DNA of 64,000 nucleotides from a virus. This document shows positions 9,112 through 17,473 of this stretch, one piece after another; positions within the stretch are counted from its first letter, which is position 1; the number at the start of each line of letters is the position of its first letter. Under the pieces are notes generated by a model. It did not search any database. It was not told the DNA's origin and was given only the letters and a program-made list of their open reading frames with translations. The stretch spans positions 1-64,000 of the IMG/VR virus record IMGVR_UViG_3300031957_002643; one strand, written 5' to 3'. Made by a program: the position numbers and the translations under genes.

Positions 9112-9371
9112 GTAATCCTTATCAATGTGTCGAAATCCCCCTGTTTGCACCAATGACGGTTGATAATTTGATGGATTGCATTGAATATCACTCGTATTAT
9201 AACTACGAAAAACAACGAATGGATATGACAGACCGGGAACGTTGCAATGATCTAAATGCAATTCGGCATCATATTTTAGATTTGCGAGATTACTGTGGTG
9301 TAAAACAAGGACGCATTGGACCTAGACGGTGGATGAGTGGTATGTCGGAGTTTGAATTCAAATATGACTAA
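9108..9371 (+). CDS. Small unknown protein, LPxxFEFK-type cassette, 87 aa
   Basis: Helical protein whose C-terminus reads MSGMSEFEFKYD, matching the second half of the cassette motif. Overlaps the neighbours by 4 and 8 bases. Nothing else recognised. Confidence 0.72.
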   Translation: MSNPYQCVEIPLFAPMTVDNLMDCIEYHSYYNYEKQRMDMTDRERCNDLNAIRHHILDLRDYCGVKQGRIGPRRWMSGMSEFEFKYD

Positions 9372-9621
9372 TCAGTTGTTTGAAGATTGCTATTATTCTT
9401 GGCGCTACCATGTTGAATGCCTGAATGATGCAGTGATGACTGATGCTGAGCGCCAGCAGTATGTTCAATCGTTGAACAATAGCTTTAACGTCATGAAGAT
9501 ATTGATTAGTTCGGAATATGGTGACCATGGTGTACGCGCGGGTAAAGTACATCATGACGGATGGCAATATGATTGGCATGTGTTACCGCCAGCGTATGAA
9601 GTGAGACTGAACCATGACTGA
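9364..9621 (+). CDS. Small unknown protein, LPxxFEFK-type cassette, 85 aa
   Basis: Start taken at ATG 9364 (MTNQLFEDCY), 8 bases inside the previous gene; a TTG/GTG-type start further upstream would only add shadow sequence. Ends with VLPPAYEVRLNHD, a good copy of the cassette motif at the C-terminus. Confidence 0.7.
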   Translation: MTNQLFEDCYYSWRYHVECLNDAVMTDAERQQYVQSLNNSFNVMKILISSEYGDHGVRAGKVHHDGWQYDWHVLPPAYEVRLNHD

Positions 9622-10048
9622 ACAATACAATTATTTCAAAATACATGCTGATGTTTTTAGTGATTGGTTGGATGATCTGCCAACCGATATGTTGTTCGAT
9701 AATAGAATTAGCGTGCTCGAAGAATTTTTGAATCTATTTTATCCAAAATTGAGTTTCACGTTAACAGAAACCAATATGTATTGGAGTGATGTGACACCGA
9801 ACGGGCGGCAAAAGACGGTGATTCGTGATATCGTCATGAGTCCGAACACATTCGAAATCGTCTCACATCGATATGATTATTTGGAACCAAACGAAAACCC
9901 AATCTCAAAAACGCCTCAACACTACTGCGAATTAGATGATTGGGCCGTGAAGTTGGGGAAATATATGAGAACATTTGGCCAGAAGGTTCCAATTGGGAAT
10001 GTGAAATACAAAATGAAAACACTGATGGGTGCAGGGTATGCAGGATGA
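9614..10048 (+). CDS. Unknown protein, 144 aa
   Basis: Starts MTEQYNYFKIHADVFSDWLD, 8 bases inside the preceding gene. It lacks a clear LPxxFEFK motif although it sits within that cassette. Acidic N-terminal half, basic C-terminus. No family recognised. Confidence 0.72.
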   Translation: MTEQYNYFKIHADVFSDWLDDLPTDMLFDNRISVLEEFLNLFYPKLSFTLTETNMYWSDVTPNGRQKTVIRDIVMSPNTFEIVSHRYDYLEPNENPISKTPQHYCELDDWAVKLGKYMRTFGQKVPIGNVKYKMKTLMGAGYAG

Positions 10049-10277
10049 GATTGATATTGCCTTGACTTATCTGGCGTCTCGTAAGATTCAATTTGATGAC
10101 ATTCGAAGACGCCGCCTGACAGACAAGAGACGAGTACTTTCATTGCTCGTCCATCACAGGTTGGTCAAGCTACGATATCAGGTCAAAGAATTAGTGGCTT
10201 TGGGTGTTCAAAAGTTCGAATATGATGGTTACCGGTATGAACCCTTACCGGACACATATGAGGTATTAATCTGGTGA
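10038..10277 (+). CDS. Small unknown protein, LPxxFEFK-type cassette, 79 aa
   Basis: ATG 10038 overlaps the previous stop by 11 bases; an in-frame GTG at 10029 is an alternative. Arg-rich helices (DIRRRRLTDKRR) could bind nucleic acid. Ends YEPLPDTYEVLIW, the cassette motif at the extreme C-terminus. Confidence 0.7.
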   Translation: MQDEIDIALTYLASRKIQFDDIRRRRLTDKRRVLSLLVHHRLVKLRYQVKELVALGVQKFEYDGYRYEPLPDTYEVLIW

Positions 10278-10558
10278 CGTTTATTGTAATCGATACGGCT
10301 ATTGCGAGTGATGTGGAACTCATCAGTGCTGAGCTTTTGCACTATCTGGACCATCCACCCGGTACTAAATTTTGGTGCCCAGAAATGGTCGATGGGCGCT
10401 TTATTAGCAATATGAAATTGCGGGAGCGTCTTCTGGATGAAGTGTATTCAAAACTCCGCAAATTGTCACATCATGAGATATGTGAGGCTCTTCATATTCT
10501 CAAATCGGCAGGATATGATTATCGGTCACTGCCAGCGGATTACGAGGTGAAATTATAA
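10274..10558 (+). CDS. Small unknown protein, LPxxFEFK-type cassette, 94 aa
   Basis: GTG start overlapping the previous stop as GTGA. Helical, ending YRSLPADYEVKL. It and the two similar proteins before it share the layout helical body plus terminal motif, which suggests duplication. The stop forms TAATG with the gp47 start. Confidence 0.7.
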   Translation: MTFIVIDTAIASDVELISAELLHYLDHPPGTKFWCPEMVDGRFISNMKLRERLLDEVYSKLRKLSHHEICEALHILKSAGYDYRSLPADYEVKL

Positions 10559-11604
10559 TGGCATTATTCAACAAGGTTGCAAGTTTCAGTGATATTCACT
10601 TCGGTGAAGATGGCGACAGCAAATATCACAACGAGCTATGCATCTCGTATATCAAATGGTTTATTGATCAGTGCAAAGAGAATGATGTCGATCTGATTAT
10701 CTTCATGGGCGACTGGCATCATGCGCGTTCGAAGGTTGGATCGGAAACCCTCAAATATTCATACAAGGGAACCAAGCTCCTCAACGAGTGTGGTATTCCA
10801 GTTCTGTTTCTGATCGGCAATCACGATCTCTTCTATCGTGAGAACCGTTCCGTGCACTCATTGCCGTGGCTGTATGAGATGGACAACATCACGGTCATTG
10901 ACGATCCAACTGTCATGGATGATGTTCTTCTGGTCCCATGGCTGGTTGAAAGTGATGACCTCAAACAGATTGCCAATGTCAAAGTGAAATATGCGTTCGG
11001 CCACTTTGAACTTCCCGGCTTCCTCATGAATGAGAAATATGCGTTCCCAGATAAAGAAGGCATTCTCAAGAGTGAAGACATGGACCATCTGGAATACGTG
11101 TTCTCTGGTCACTTCCATGCCCGCCAAAAGAGAACCATGAAGTCCGGCTGTGAAATTCATTATATTGGAAACCCGTTCCCTCATGATTTTAATGATGTGA
11201 ATGACCGGGAACGTGGCATGATGATTCTTGAATACGACAACAAACCACAATATATCAATTGGCCGGATGCTCCGTACTACGAGAAGCTAACACTTTCTCA
11301 ACTGTTGGAACAGCCAGAAAAGTTTGATAATAATTCTCACATTAAGGTCATCCAAGATGTTGAGATGACTTCGACTGAGAAGGACGAATTGCGCCAAACT
11401 TTGTTGGAGAATTTTGGTATCGTTCATGTGAGTATTGAACCAGATCGCACCAAAGACAAAGATGGTAACCAAATCGTCAGCGAAGATGATGAAGTCTCGG
11501 ATATCGAGAATGTGGAATTGTATGTGGTGAATTGGATTACCGAGAACGAAGCCACGCGCAAAGATCGAATGATTGAACTCTTTACCAAAGCACAAGCCAT
11601 ATGA
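10558..11604 (+). CDS. 47: Recombination endonuclease subunit gp47 (SbcD/Mre11-like)
   Basis: 348 residues, the usual size for T4 gp47. Calcineurin-type phosphoesterase motifs are in order: SDIH (11-14), GDWHH (51-55), GNHD (87-90), GHF (148-150) and GHFHA (184-188), which bind the two metal ions. The C-terminal ~100 residues match the cap/partner-binding part. With gp46 it forms the DNA-end resection and recombination-dependent replication complex. Unlike in T4, its partner lies almost 6 kb away, separated by about 18 tiny genes. Confidence 0.93.
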   Translation: MALFNKVASFSDIHFGEDGDSKYHNELCISYIKWFIDQCKENDVDLIIFMGDWHHARSKVGSETLKYSYKGTKLLNECGIPVLFLIGNHDLFYRENRSVHSLPWLYEMDNITVIDDPTVMDDVLLVPWLVESDDLKQIANVKVKYAFGHFELPGFLMNEKYAFPDKEGILKSEDMDHLEYVFSGHFHARQKRTMKSGCEIHYIGNPFPHDFNDVNDRERGMMILEYDNKPQYINWPDAPYYEKLTLSQLLEQPEKFDNNSHIKVIQDVEMTSTEKDELRQTLLENFGIVHVSIEPDRTKDKDGNQIVSEDDEVSDIENVELYVVNWITENEATRKDRMIELFTKAQAI

Positions 11605-11843
11605 TTCGCGATACCATCATAGCGGAACGATTTGATCCGATTGCACGTAAGCTTCTTGTGTCACATGCACACGAACTATCATCGAGAGAAGTTGATGGCT
11701 TGGAAGCAGTAAAAGATTTGTGCTCGCCCGAAATCCGCAGCCGTGTTGTTCGAAAGCTAAAACTTCATAATCTTGGAAGAACATCCGCTTCATTTAATTA
11801 TGTATCAAAAAGATATTTGCGGGGAATATTAAATGCTTCGTGA
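11601..11843 (+). CDS. Small M-x-x-D-type protein, 80 aa
   Basis: Begins MIRDTIIAERFDPIARKLLV, the start pattern of the array at 22143-32316, but is shorter and basic at the C-terminus. ATGA overlap with gp47. Probably an outlying or truncated member of that family. Confidence 0.65.
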   Translation: MIRDTIIAERFDPIARKLLVSHAHELSSREVDGLEAVKDLCSPEIRSRVVRKLKLHNLGRTSASFNYVSKRYLRGILNAS

Positions 11844-11988
11844 TATCATATACAAAACTGCCCGAAATGAATTATACGGGTTACAATGTAGCAACATAGT
11901 GCTTTTGCCCATAATAAAGCGCACACTAGAAGAAACAAAAAGCATTTTACGTGCTATTGAGAATGGAAATCGCACCAATGCTTCGTGA
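11833..11988 (+). CDS. Very small M-x-x-D-type protein, 51 aa
   Basis: ATG 11833 to TGA 11988 encodes MLRDIIYKTARNELYGLQCS and a short helical tail ending NRTNAS. It overlaps the genes on both sides by 11 bases. The ending NAS plus stop is the same coding solution used by array genes at 31587 and 31945, since the bases AATGCTTCGT also hold the next start. Confidence 0.6.
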   Translation: MLRDIIYKTARNELYGLQCSNIVLLPIIKRTLEETKSILRAIENGNRTNAS

Positions 11989-12181
11989 TCTGATTTTCAA
12001 CCAAGTGGTTTGTAGTACCTATGGGGATGTTCCGTTAGAAACCACATGTTGTGTTTTGAGTTCTTCAAGTGGATTTTTACATAATCATGCAATAAGAAAA
12101 ATAAAACAAGCTGAAGAGCGAAGAAACAGATTGGAGGCGATTAAACGACAAATCGCAAAGAGACAATTATGCCTACTTTAG
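11978..12181 (+). CDS. Small M-x-x-D-type protein, 67 aa
   Basis: Start taken at ATG 11978 (MLRDLIFNQVVCS), in frame with an upstream ATG at 11951 that lies inside the previous gene. The C-terminal half is a basic helix (KIKQAEERRNRLEAIKRQIA). Third of three consecutive MIRD/MLRD genes after gp47. Confidence 0.6.
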   Translation: MLRDLIFNQVVCSTYGDVPLETTCCVLSSSSGFLHNHAIRKIKQAEERRNRLEAIKRQIAKRQLCLL

Positions 12182-12438
12182 TGCCCGCACTGGCGGATAG
12201 CTGGCTTCAAGCCGTGAGTAACTTGATTGATGATGTACACATGAATGCTCCAAAGACATTATTAGACCTGCTGCATAAGCGATATGGCACAAATAACCTG
12301 TTGGACCGCTTGAAAGATCATAAAGAAGAGCGTATTATGATGGCTCGGATTTATTACAACATGGGCGTTACACCTTATGGAACACGATTTTACAAACTTC
12401 CCAGAGATTACGCAATCAAGTTTAGAGATGCTTATTAA
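12169..12438 (+). CDS. Small unknown protein, LPxxFEFK-type cassette, 89 aa
   Basis: Helical, ending FYKLPRDYAIKFRDAY, so the motif is C-terminal as in the pre-gp47 members. Overlaps the previous gene by 13 bases and the next by 11. Confidence 0.7.
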   Translation: MPTLVPALADSWLQAVSNLIDDVHMNAPKTLLDLLHKRYGTNNLLDRLKDHKEERIMMARIYYNMGVTPYGTRFYKLPRDYAIKFRDAY

Positions 12439-12673
12439 TGATGTTTCGGAATACCATCGTCTTCCCTCTGGCTTCGTCTTCAAGCCTATCATCGAAGACG
12501 AATATGGTGTGCTACCCGTAGAATATTTGATGATTGACGACAACGGGACTTTGTGGTCTATTACGCCATCAGATGAAGAGTTTGAGTACTGGAACCAAGT
12601 CGTATTTGAAGGCCATTCGCCTGATGAGATACGACAGTTGGGTATGGCATTGATGAAAGAGGTACTTGGGTGA
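12428..12673 (+). CDS. Small unknown protein, LPxxFEFK-type cassette, 81 aa
   Basis: Start at ATG 12428, 11 bases inside the previous gene. Opens MLINDVSEYH and then RLPSGFVFKP, so it carries both the MxND start of the large array and the LPxxF motif, here near the N-terminus. The rest is acidic. Confidence 0.68.
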   Translation: MLINDVSEYHRLPSGFVFKPIIEDEYGVLPVEYLMIDDNGTLWSITPSDEEFEYWNQVVFEGHSPDEIRQLGMALMKEVLG

Positions 12674-13002
12674 TGCACGGCAGTTATGAATACGAATTGA
12701 TCGAACCCGATGATGCTGTTCCATTTTTTGACCCGAAATCGCTGAAATTCAGCAATGTCATGATCGTCAACAACGAAACGATAAACATGATTGCGGAAAC
12801 CGCTGACGTTGGTGAACTGAAACAACTACCGCCTGTGTTTGATTTCAAAGTCGATGACAAACCGGGCATTAGACTCACCGTGTTGGATGGCGATAAAATC
12901 CAACACTTTTATTTGTCCATATGGAGAGCGTGTGGAAGTCAACCGAGTGCATTGCCTATCTATGCACCAAAACTAATGGAACGTATAGGGGAATACCTAT
13001 GA
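12673..13002 (+). CDS. Small unknown protein, LPxxFEFK-type cassette, 109 aa
   Basis: ATG 12673 shares a base with the previous TGA; a GTG at 12670 is also possible. Motif KQLPPVFDFKVDD lies mid-protein (~50-60), followed by a beta-rich half. Confidence 0.7.
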   Translation: MHGSYEYELIEPDDAVPFFDPKSLKFSNVMIVNNETINMIAETADVGELKQLPPVFDFKVDDKPGIRLTVLDGDKIQHFYLSIWRACGSQPSALPIYAPKLMERIGEYL

Positions 13003-13316
13003 GTGAAACTGATCTGGTTGCCAAAGAAAAGTATGGCAAGACAATCATTGAATGGAACTTCACTACAGGTGAAGTGACATCTCGTTTGTACAGTGAAGTC
13101 AAGAAAACATTCGAGAAGCCAAGCACGGTCACTCGAACAAAAAACATTATGTCTGATCTTCGTAAGCCGGGGGATGATTACTTTGTCCTTCCAACGGGAT
13201 TTGAACTCAAGCTCAATCCGGCACTACCGAGATTCCTTGATCTAGAACAAGATGTCGCAGTGTTTCCAGCCGATGACGAATATAAAAGACGCTTTGCACA
13301 AATTGCCACGGATTGA
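12999..13316 (+). CDS. Small unknown protein, LPxxFEFK-type cassette, 105 aa
   Basis: Start at ATG 12999, overlapping the previous stop by ATGA; the upstream ATG at 12921 lies in the neighbouring gene. Motif FVLPTGFELKLNP at about residues 63-75. Confidence 0.7.
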   Translation: MSETDLVAKEKYGKTIIEWNFTTGEVTSRLYSEVKKTFEKPSTVTRTKNIMSDLRKPGDDYFVLPTGFELKLNPALPRFLDLEQDVAVFPADDEYKRRFAQIATD

Positions 13317-13617
13317 CTACGTTTGCTCTGTTCATTATGATCATGTGGATGTTATAATTGATACATCCTCACACAATGAGCAATCATACGAGCAAATAGA
13401 AGTTCAAGGTGGTATAATATGGCAACCACTGCAAGATATGGTCTCACTGCCAGATAGTTTTGAAATCACTGGTCTGAGTATCGGTGGTGATTATGATAAC
13501 ATAAATTTTAATAATATTTATGTTGAAAATGATGTCAAAATGTATATTCTTTGCGGTAAATTAAAGGATGACTTATTCAACAAAAAAGGTAAAATACAAA
13601 GCGAGGAAAACGCTTGA
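13252..13617 (+). CDS. Small unknown protein, LPxxFEFK-type cassette, up to 121 aa
   Basis: The frame is clear downstream of 13316 but the start is not: ATG 13252 or 13273, or TTG 13294 or 13303, would overlap the previous gene by 14-65 bases. Motif VSLPDSFEITG follows a beta-rich N-terminal half. Confidence 0.6.
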   Translation: MSQCFQPMTNIKDALHKLPRIDYVCSVHYDHVDVIIDTSSHNEQSYEQIEVQGGIIWQPLQDMVSLPDSFEITGLSIGGDYDNINFNNIYVENDVKMYILCGKLKDDLFNKKGKIQSEENA

Positions 13618-13618
13618 T

Positions 13619-13933
13619 GTGGGCGCTTTCTATTGTCCATACATCCCGCTTGATATGCCTATTATTCGTACATTTCTATTTCCTCTGCCCCATTGGAGAG
13701 GCAACGGCTCTTTTCACACAAAAAAGATTGAGCTAGGAACGGTTCATGATAAATGCTTGGTGGAACCAACTGCCGAGTGCGATGTCTTCCAATTGGTAAG
13801 CCTTCCAAAAGACTTTACTTTCAAACCAGTTTTCAATACAGTGCATCTGACTATTCCGATTGGTAACGGTAAGATCAAGAAGATTTGCCACGGGTCGGAT
13901 GAATTCAAGGATGAGTTGAAAAAACGGCTATGA
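13619..13933 (+). CDS. Small unknown protein, LPxxFEFK-type cassette, 104 aa
   Basis: GTG 13619, immediately after the previous TGA with AGGA upstream, is preferred; ATG 13568 would add 17 residues inside the previous gene. Motif VSLPKDFTFKPV lies mid-protein and is followed by IPIGNGKIKK. Confidence 0.62.
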   Translation: MGAFYCPYIPLDMPIIRTFLFPLPHWRGNGSFHTKKIELGTVHDKCLVEPTAECDVFQLVSLPKDFTFKPVFNTVHLTIPIGNGKIKKICHGSDEFKDELKKRL

Positions 13934-14286
13934 GATTGTCTTCTCGCATACGATACATGATCGGCTTTGCCGAAGATCAATTGGCTACGTGGAAGCCACG
14001 ATTGCCCGTCCTCAATGGCAAGATTGTACAAAACAATAGCAATGGAACTGTAGCCGTTAGAGAGAAAAACAAATATGGTAAACGTCCCAAACTCGATGGC
14101 TTGCTAAGTTTTGTTGATACGCGATTTGGCACAGGCGAAATTCACTCATTGCCTGATTCGTTTTGCTTCAAACCCAAACAAAATAAACATGAACTGATTC
14201 GAATTCCGATCCATTCAACACGTGACGATGATAAGTTTCTTGGCTTTCTGACATTGACCCCGCGTTGGATCAAAGAGAACTCGTAA
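13930..14286 (+). CDS. Small unknown protein, LPxxFEFK-type cassette, 118 aa
   Basis: Basic N-terminal half, motif HSLPDSFCFKPK at ~73-84, then a beta-rich tail ending LGFLTLTPRW. The next gene ends similarly (YGFLTFTYKW), so the two are probable duplicates. Confidence 0.72.
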   Translation: MRLSSRIRYMIGFAEDQLATWKPRLPVLNGKIVQNNSNGTVAVREKNKYGKRPKLDGLLSFVDTRFGTGEIHSLPDSFCFKPKQNKHELIRIPIHSTRDDDKFLGFLTLTPRWIKENS

Positions 14287-14684
14287 TGGGTCTTGCTGCA
14301 AAGATACGTGAACGGGTTGAACAAATTCAAGCCGATATCAACTTATTACATTCTGATGCCCTTCAGGCTTATTCAGGACGCCAACAATCCCATATAATCC
14401 GCAAAAGACTTCCGCGTAAGTTGCGTGTTATTAAAATCCATCACAAGTGGAATGGTTATATTGATATTATTCATAATATCTGTGAGGATTGGTTTAAAAA
14501 TATAGAAACTGGCAAGTACTACAAGGTCAAAGAATATTTTGATACATCCGATAAAAAGGAAGTGACAGTCTTACCAAATAGTTTTGAATTCAAAATCACA
14601 CACAACTCAAAACATGCGTTCAAGACGCACATCGAGGGGTATGGATTTCTGACTTTTACCTATAAGTGGCTTAGAAACAATTAA
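14286..14684 (+). CDS. Small unknown protein, LPxxFEFK-type cassette, 132 aa
   Basis: ATG 14286 forms TAATG with the preceding stop; the in-frame ATG at 14265 lies in that gene. Motif TVLPNSFEFKITH at ~100, followed by a tail like that of its upstream neighbour. Confidence 0.72.
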   Translation: MGLAAKIRERVEQIQADINLLHSDALQAYSGRQQSHIIRKRLPRKLRVIKIHHKWNGYIDIIHNICEDWFKNIETGKYYKVKEYFDTSDKKEVTVLPNSFEFKITHNSKHAFKTHIEGYGFLTFTYKWLRNN

Positions 14685-14726
14685 TAATTTGTCCTATGAT
14701 GTGAGCATATTATTCATGAGGTTCTT

Positions 14727-15335
14727 ATGCTCTATCTATTCCGTCATGGTGAAAGCCTGACCAACATCAAACTCGATGAAGTTTGCAACTTTCCACTTAA
14801 TGACGACAATACGGTTCTGACCACACAAGGAATGATGCACGCCATGGACGTGGGCATGCGTTTGAAAGATCAAGGCGTAAGACCTGACATCATTTTCACA
14901 TCACCATTAGCCAGAGCACGACAAACCTCATATATTTTGGCATCATCCATGGAGCACGGATGTCCCATCGAAGTGATCGATGATCTCCATGAAATCGTCT
15001 GGCACAAGAATGGTGTCTTCGAGCGCCACGAGAATTACAGAGACATTGATGGGTGTTTCAAAACGGTAGACGAAAGACCATTGCCGGGTCTAGAAAATCA
15101 ACGAGACGTTTACAACCGTGTCGTCAGCCACATTCCAAAACTCATCACCGAAGCATTGTCCGGCAAAACTGTTTTCTGCGTCTCTCACTATTTTGTCATC
15201 AGAGCGATTAGAGCCTATCTGGATCATAACGATGTTGAATTCATGCCACACTATGACCCAAAGAATGTTGATCCAGTAATCTACACCGAAGCATTACTTG
15301 GCAGTCTATCAACCACCAAAATGTCGGCACTATGA
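14727..15335 (+). CDS. Histidine phosphatase superfamily protein (phosphoglycerate mutase-like)
   Basis: 202 residues. LFRHGES at 4-10 supplies the catalytic His in the RHG motif, TSPLARARQT near 58 is the second conserved Arg site, and FCVSHY near 150 holds the second catalytic His. The family removes phosphate from small molecules or proteins through a phosphohistidine; the substrate is not evident. A 42-base gap precedes it, so it may start a transcript. It interrupts the LPxxFEFK cassette. Confidence 0.85.
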   Translation: MLYLFRHGESLTNIKLDEVCNFPLNDDNTVLTTQGMMHAMDVGMRLKDQGVRPDIIFTSPLARARQTSYILASSMEHGCPIEVIDDLHEIVWHKNGVFERHENYRDIDGCFKTVDERPLPGLENQRDVYNRVVSHIPKLITEALSGKTVFCVSHYFVIRAIRAYLDHNDVEFMPHYDPKNVDPVIYTEALLGSLSTTKMSAL

Positions 15336-15721
15336 ATGCAATGAGTATCATCCCAGAAGATATAATAAACGAATGGGCCATCGAAGCCGCCAAACAGGTT
15401 CCATACACACATGAACCACTTCCAACTGAAGGGTTCTGTTTCAAATGGTCACCAAAACAACTTAAAGGAGTATTTCTTAGCTACTTCTATGAAATCTCAC
15501 AGTTTTTAGACGATGATGATTACAAGCGCTTATTTTACAATGATATAAAGGTTGCTCAAACGTATTATGATAGCCCTAAAATCCACAAAATGGGACCAGC
15601 GGGTATAATTAAGATGGAGAGTGATACTGGTGCATGCGCCGTATGCGTGTATGCGAATGCCGTGTGTGAAAGAACTGATTTAGATGAAACACTTTATGAC
15701 TGCGAAGGTTCAAGTAGTTGA
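15332..15721 (+). CDS. Small unknown protein, LPxxFEFK-type cassette, 129 aa
   Basis: ATGA overlap with the phosphatase. Motif variant EPLPTEGFCFKWSP near residue 30. A Cys cluster (ACAVCVYANAVC) near 110 is unusual for this group. Acidic C-terminus. Confidence 0.7.
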   Translation: MNAMSIIPEDIINEWAIEAAKQVPYTHEPLPTEGFCFKWSPKQLKGVFLSYFYEISQFLDDDDYKRLFYNDIKVAQTYYDSPKIHKMGPAGIIKMESDTGACAVCVYANAVCERTDLDETLYDCEGSSS

Positions 15722-16106
15722 TCACGAGATTGATGCTCTAACTGATGTAGAAACGGATGAACACAAGGTTCATTATTACTACAAACCAATCAGTAATGCT
15801 AAAAAGGGAATTCTAGATGATTCTGAAGCAGAAAGCGTTGTCTTCTATCTATTCTACAAGAAATTCAGAGAAGGCAAAAAGCTTCCTTCTGGTTTTGAAG
15901 TCAAAATCCCAGAACAGCATATAGAAAACAAGTTCATCCCAACGGATAGCGCCTACAATTATGGCGAAGGGCGTTCATTTGCGGAATGGGGCATCTGTTA
16001 TCCTGTAGCTAATATCCATCTCGTTGATGGTACCTACATTGATGAAGACGGAGATGAAATCTACGATTACTTCGTGCAGTTTGACTTGGTGGTGAATGGT
16101 TTATGA
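15684..16106 (+). CDS. Small unknown protein, LPxxFEFK-type cassette, 140 aa
   Basis: Start at ATG 15684 or 15696, 26-38 bases inside the previous gene. Motif KKLPSGFEVKIP mid-protein; tail ends FVQFDLVVNGL, resembling the end of the next genes. Confidence 0.68.
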   Translation: MKHFMTAKVQVVDHEIDALTDVETDEHKVHYYYKPISNAKKGILDDSEAESVVFYLFYKKFREGKKLPSGFEVKIPEQHIENKFIPTDSAYNYGEGRSFAEWGICYPVANIHLVDGTYIDEDGDEIYDYFVQFDLVVNGL

Positions 16107-16450
16107 TTCACTACAAATCGAAGGGACATTCTCTCCCCTCTGAGTATGAGATAGAAATCTCTGGATCACCAGACGTTGGTGTTTTCAGATGTTTGACGCA
16201 TTCGTATATTGAACCTGATAAAAAGGATGACGTAAACTATCATCAATTTATTGGAAGACGATTAGTTACGAGTTTCCAAAAGAAATTCCCAAATTACATT
16301 TATTATCTTCATCTTAGTCCGCCAGCAGTAAGCGTGTTGAGCGAGGATGAAACAAAATGCTCAATAGCCTTCAAAGTTTTTGCCTTGGTTGCCAATGGGC
16401 CAAATGATATATCTGATACGCCCTTCATTAGTTATTGGAAAATAGAATGA
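16103..16450 (+). CDS. Small unknown protein, LPxxFEFK-type cassette, 115 aa
   Basis: Motif HSLPSEYEIEISG near the N-terminus (9-21), then FxxxYxYYxHL and a beta-rich end (FKVFALVANG). First of four consecutive genes with this N-terminal motif layout. Confidence 0.72.
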   Translation: MIHYKSKGHSLPSEYEIEISGSPDVGVFRCLTHSYIEPDKKDDVNYHQFIGRRLVTSFQKKFPNYIYYLHLSPPAVSVLSEDETKCSIAFKVFALVANGPNDISDTPFISYWKIE

Positions 16451-16740
16451 ATTTACCATCCACATTCGAATTCAAAATACATCCACGGGCCGAAAGCAAG
16501 ATTCAAGTCCATCATGTCAAAGAACCATTGATCGGGTCATCAGAAGACATCATTAATGCCATTCATGATGGCTATTCCCGTGGATATCGGTATCAGTATT
16601 CCACTTCGAACGTGACCGTATTGTCCTATGATGTTCATCTATCAGAACCCATGTCATATGTTGATACTGAAACCTTTGAAGTCAAACAAGTGTGGGGAAT
16701 GGTTGGAACCGTGACAATGTTAGTCTCATATATGCCATGA
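16447..16740 (+). CDS. Small unknown protein, LPxxFEFK-type cassette, 97 aa
   Basis: ATG 16447 overlaps the previous stop by ATGA. Begins MNLPSTFEFKIHP, so nothing precedes the motif. The motif therefore starts the fold here, whereas in early members it ends it. Confidence 0.74.
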   Translation: MNLPSTFEFKIHPRAESKIQVHHVKEPLIGSSEDIINAIHDGYSRGYRYQYSTSNVTVLSYDVHLSEPMSYVDTETFEVKQVWGMVGTVTMLVSYMP

Positions 16741-17036
16741 CCAAACAACTTCCATCGGAATTCGAATTCAAAATAGACTATGATGTGGACGTTATTATTG
16801 ACGTTCGCAAATGTGGTCCGTGGATACTAACGGTTGCAGAGATATTAGAAGAAATGTTACTTCAATACCAAAATTACTATTCTAAAAGACACAAGATTAC
16901 TTCATCACGAATTGTAAGCCACACTCTGTATAAAACTCCCACACCAGTAGAAGTACTAGATGAGATCACATTCTCGCCAAAAATGATCATGGGCGTTCTT
17001 GGTGATGTCACAATTAAAACGATGGTTAGAAAATGA
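16737..17036 (+). CDS. Small unknown protein, LPxxFEFK-type cassette, 99 aa
   Basis: ATG 16737 (ATGA overlap), opening MTKQLPSEFEFKIDYDVDV. Close paralogue in layout of the gene before it, ending with a Val/Thr beta-strand (GDVTIKTMV). Confidence 0.74.
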   Translation: MTKQLPSEFEFKIDYDVDVIIDVRKCGPWILTVAEILEEMLLQYQNYYSKRHKITSSRIVSHTLYKTPTPVEVLDEITFSPKMIMGVLGDVTIKTMVRK

Positions 17037-17452
17037 GCAACGATAAAACGCAACTGGAAGCAATCTCATTTTATGATGATTGTGTTTCCGTTCATTCGGA
17101 ATGGAGCAATGCTCATATTGATTTCACTGATCTAAAAACACATGACGAATTGAATTGGTCTGCGCTTCCCTCCGACTATGAATTCAAATTGAGTGGATCA
17201 TTGGCTAGACGCCAGTATCATGAATATCTCTACATCGCTGACGATAAAGATTTCGTATCAATCCTTAGTAAAACCATCGAGGATATGATCGCGGTGTTGG
17301 GTCAGAACCATATTTCATTTGATGCTAAATTCATCAATGTGGAAAATGAAAACTATGATTACATCGATATCAAGGTCACATATTATCGCCCACCCCATAG
17401 AAATTTCACCCGTGCCTTGTCGGGTGTCGTACAAAAACATACATCTTCCTAA
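17033..17452 (+). CDS. Small unknown protein, LPxxFEFK-type cassette, 139 aa
   Basis: ATGA overlap with the previous gene. Motif SALPSDYEFKLSGS at ~43-56 after an acidic N-terminal part; the C-terminal part resembles its upstream neighbours (IDIKVTYY). Last cassette gene; a 21-base gap separates it from gp46. Confidence 0.74.
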   Translation: MSNDKTQLEAISFYDDCVSVHSEWSNAHIDFTDLKTHDELNWSALPSDYEFKLSGSLARRQYHEYLYIADDKDFVSILSKTIEDMIAVLGQNHISFDAKFINVENENYDYIDIKVTYYRPPHRNFTRALSGVVQKHTSS

Positions 17453-17473
17453 CAAAACTCATATGATGGTGTC

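Noticed and set aside
9364-17452. LPPxYE/LPSGFE motifs as WW domains
   Set aside because: WW domains need two Trp and a central aromatic pair about 20 residues apart; only the opening LPxG/PxxE-like letters are present.
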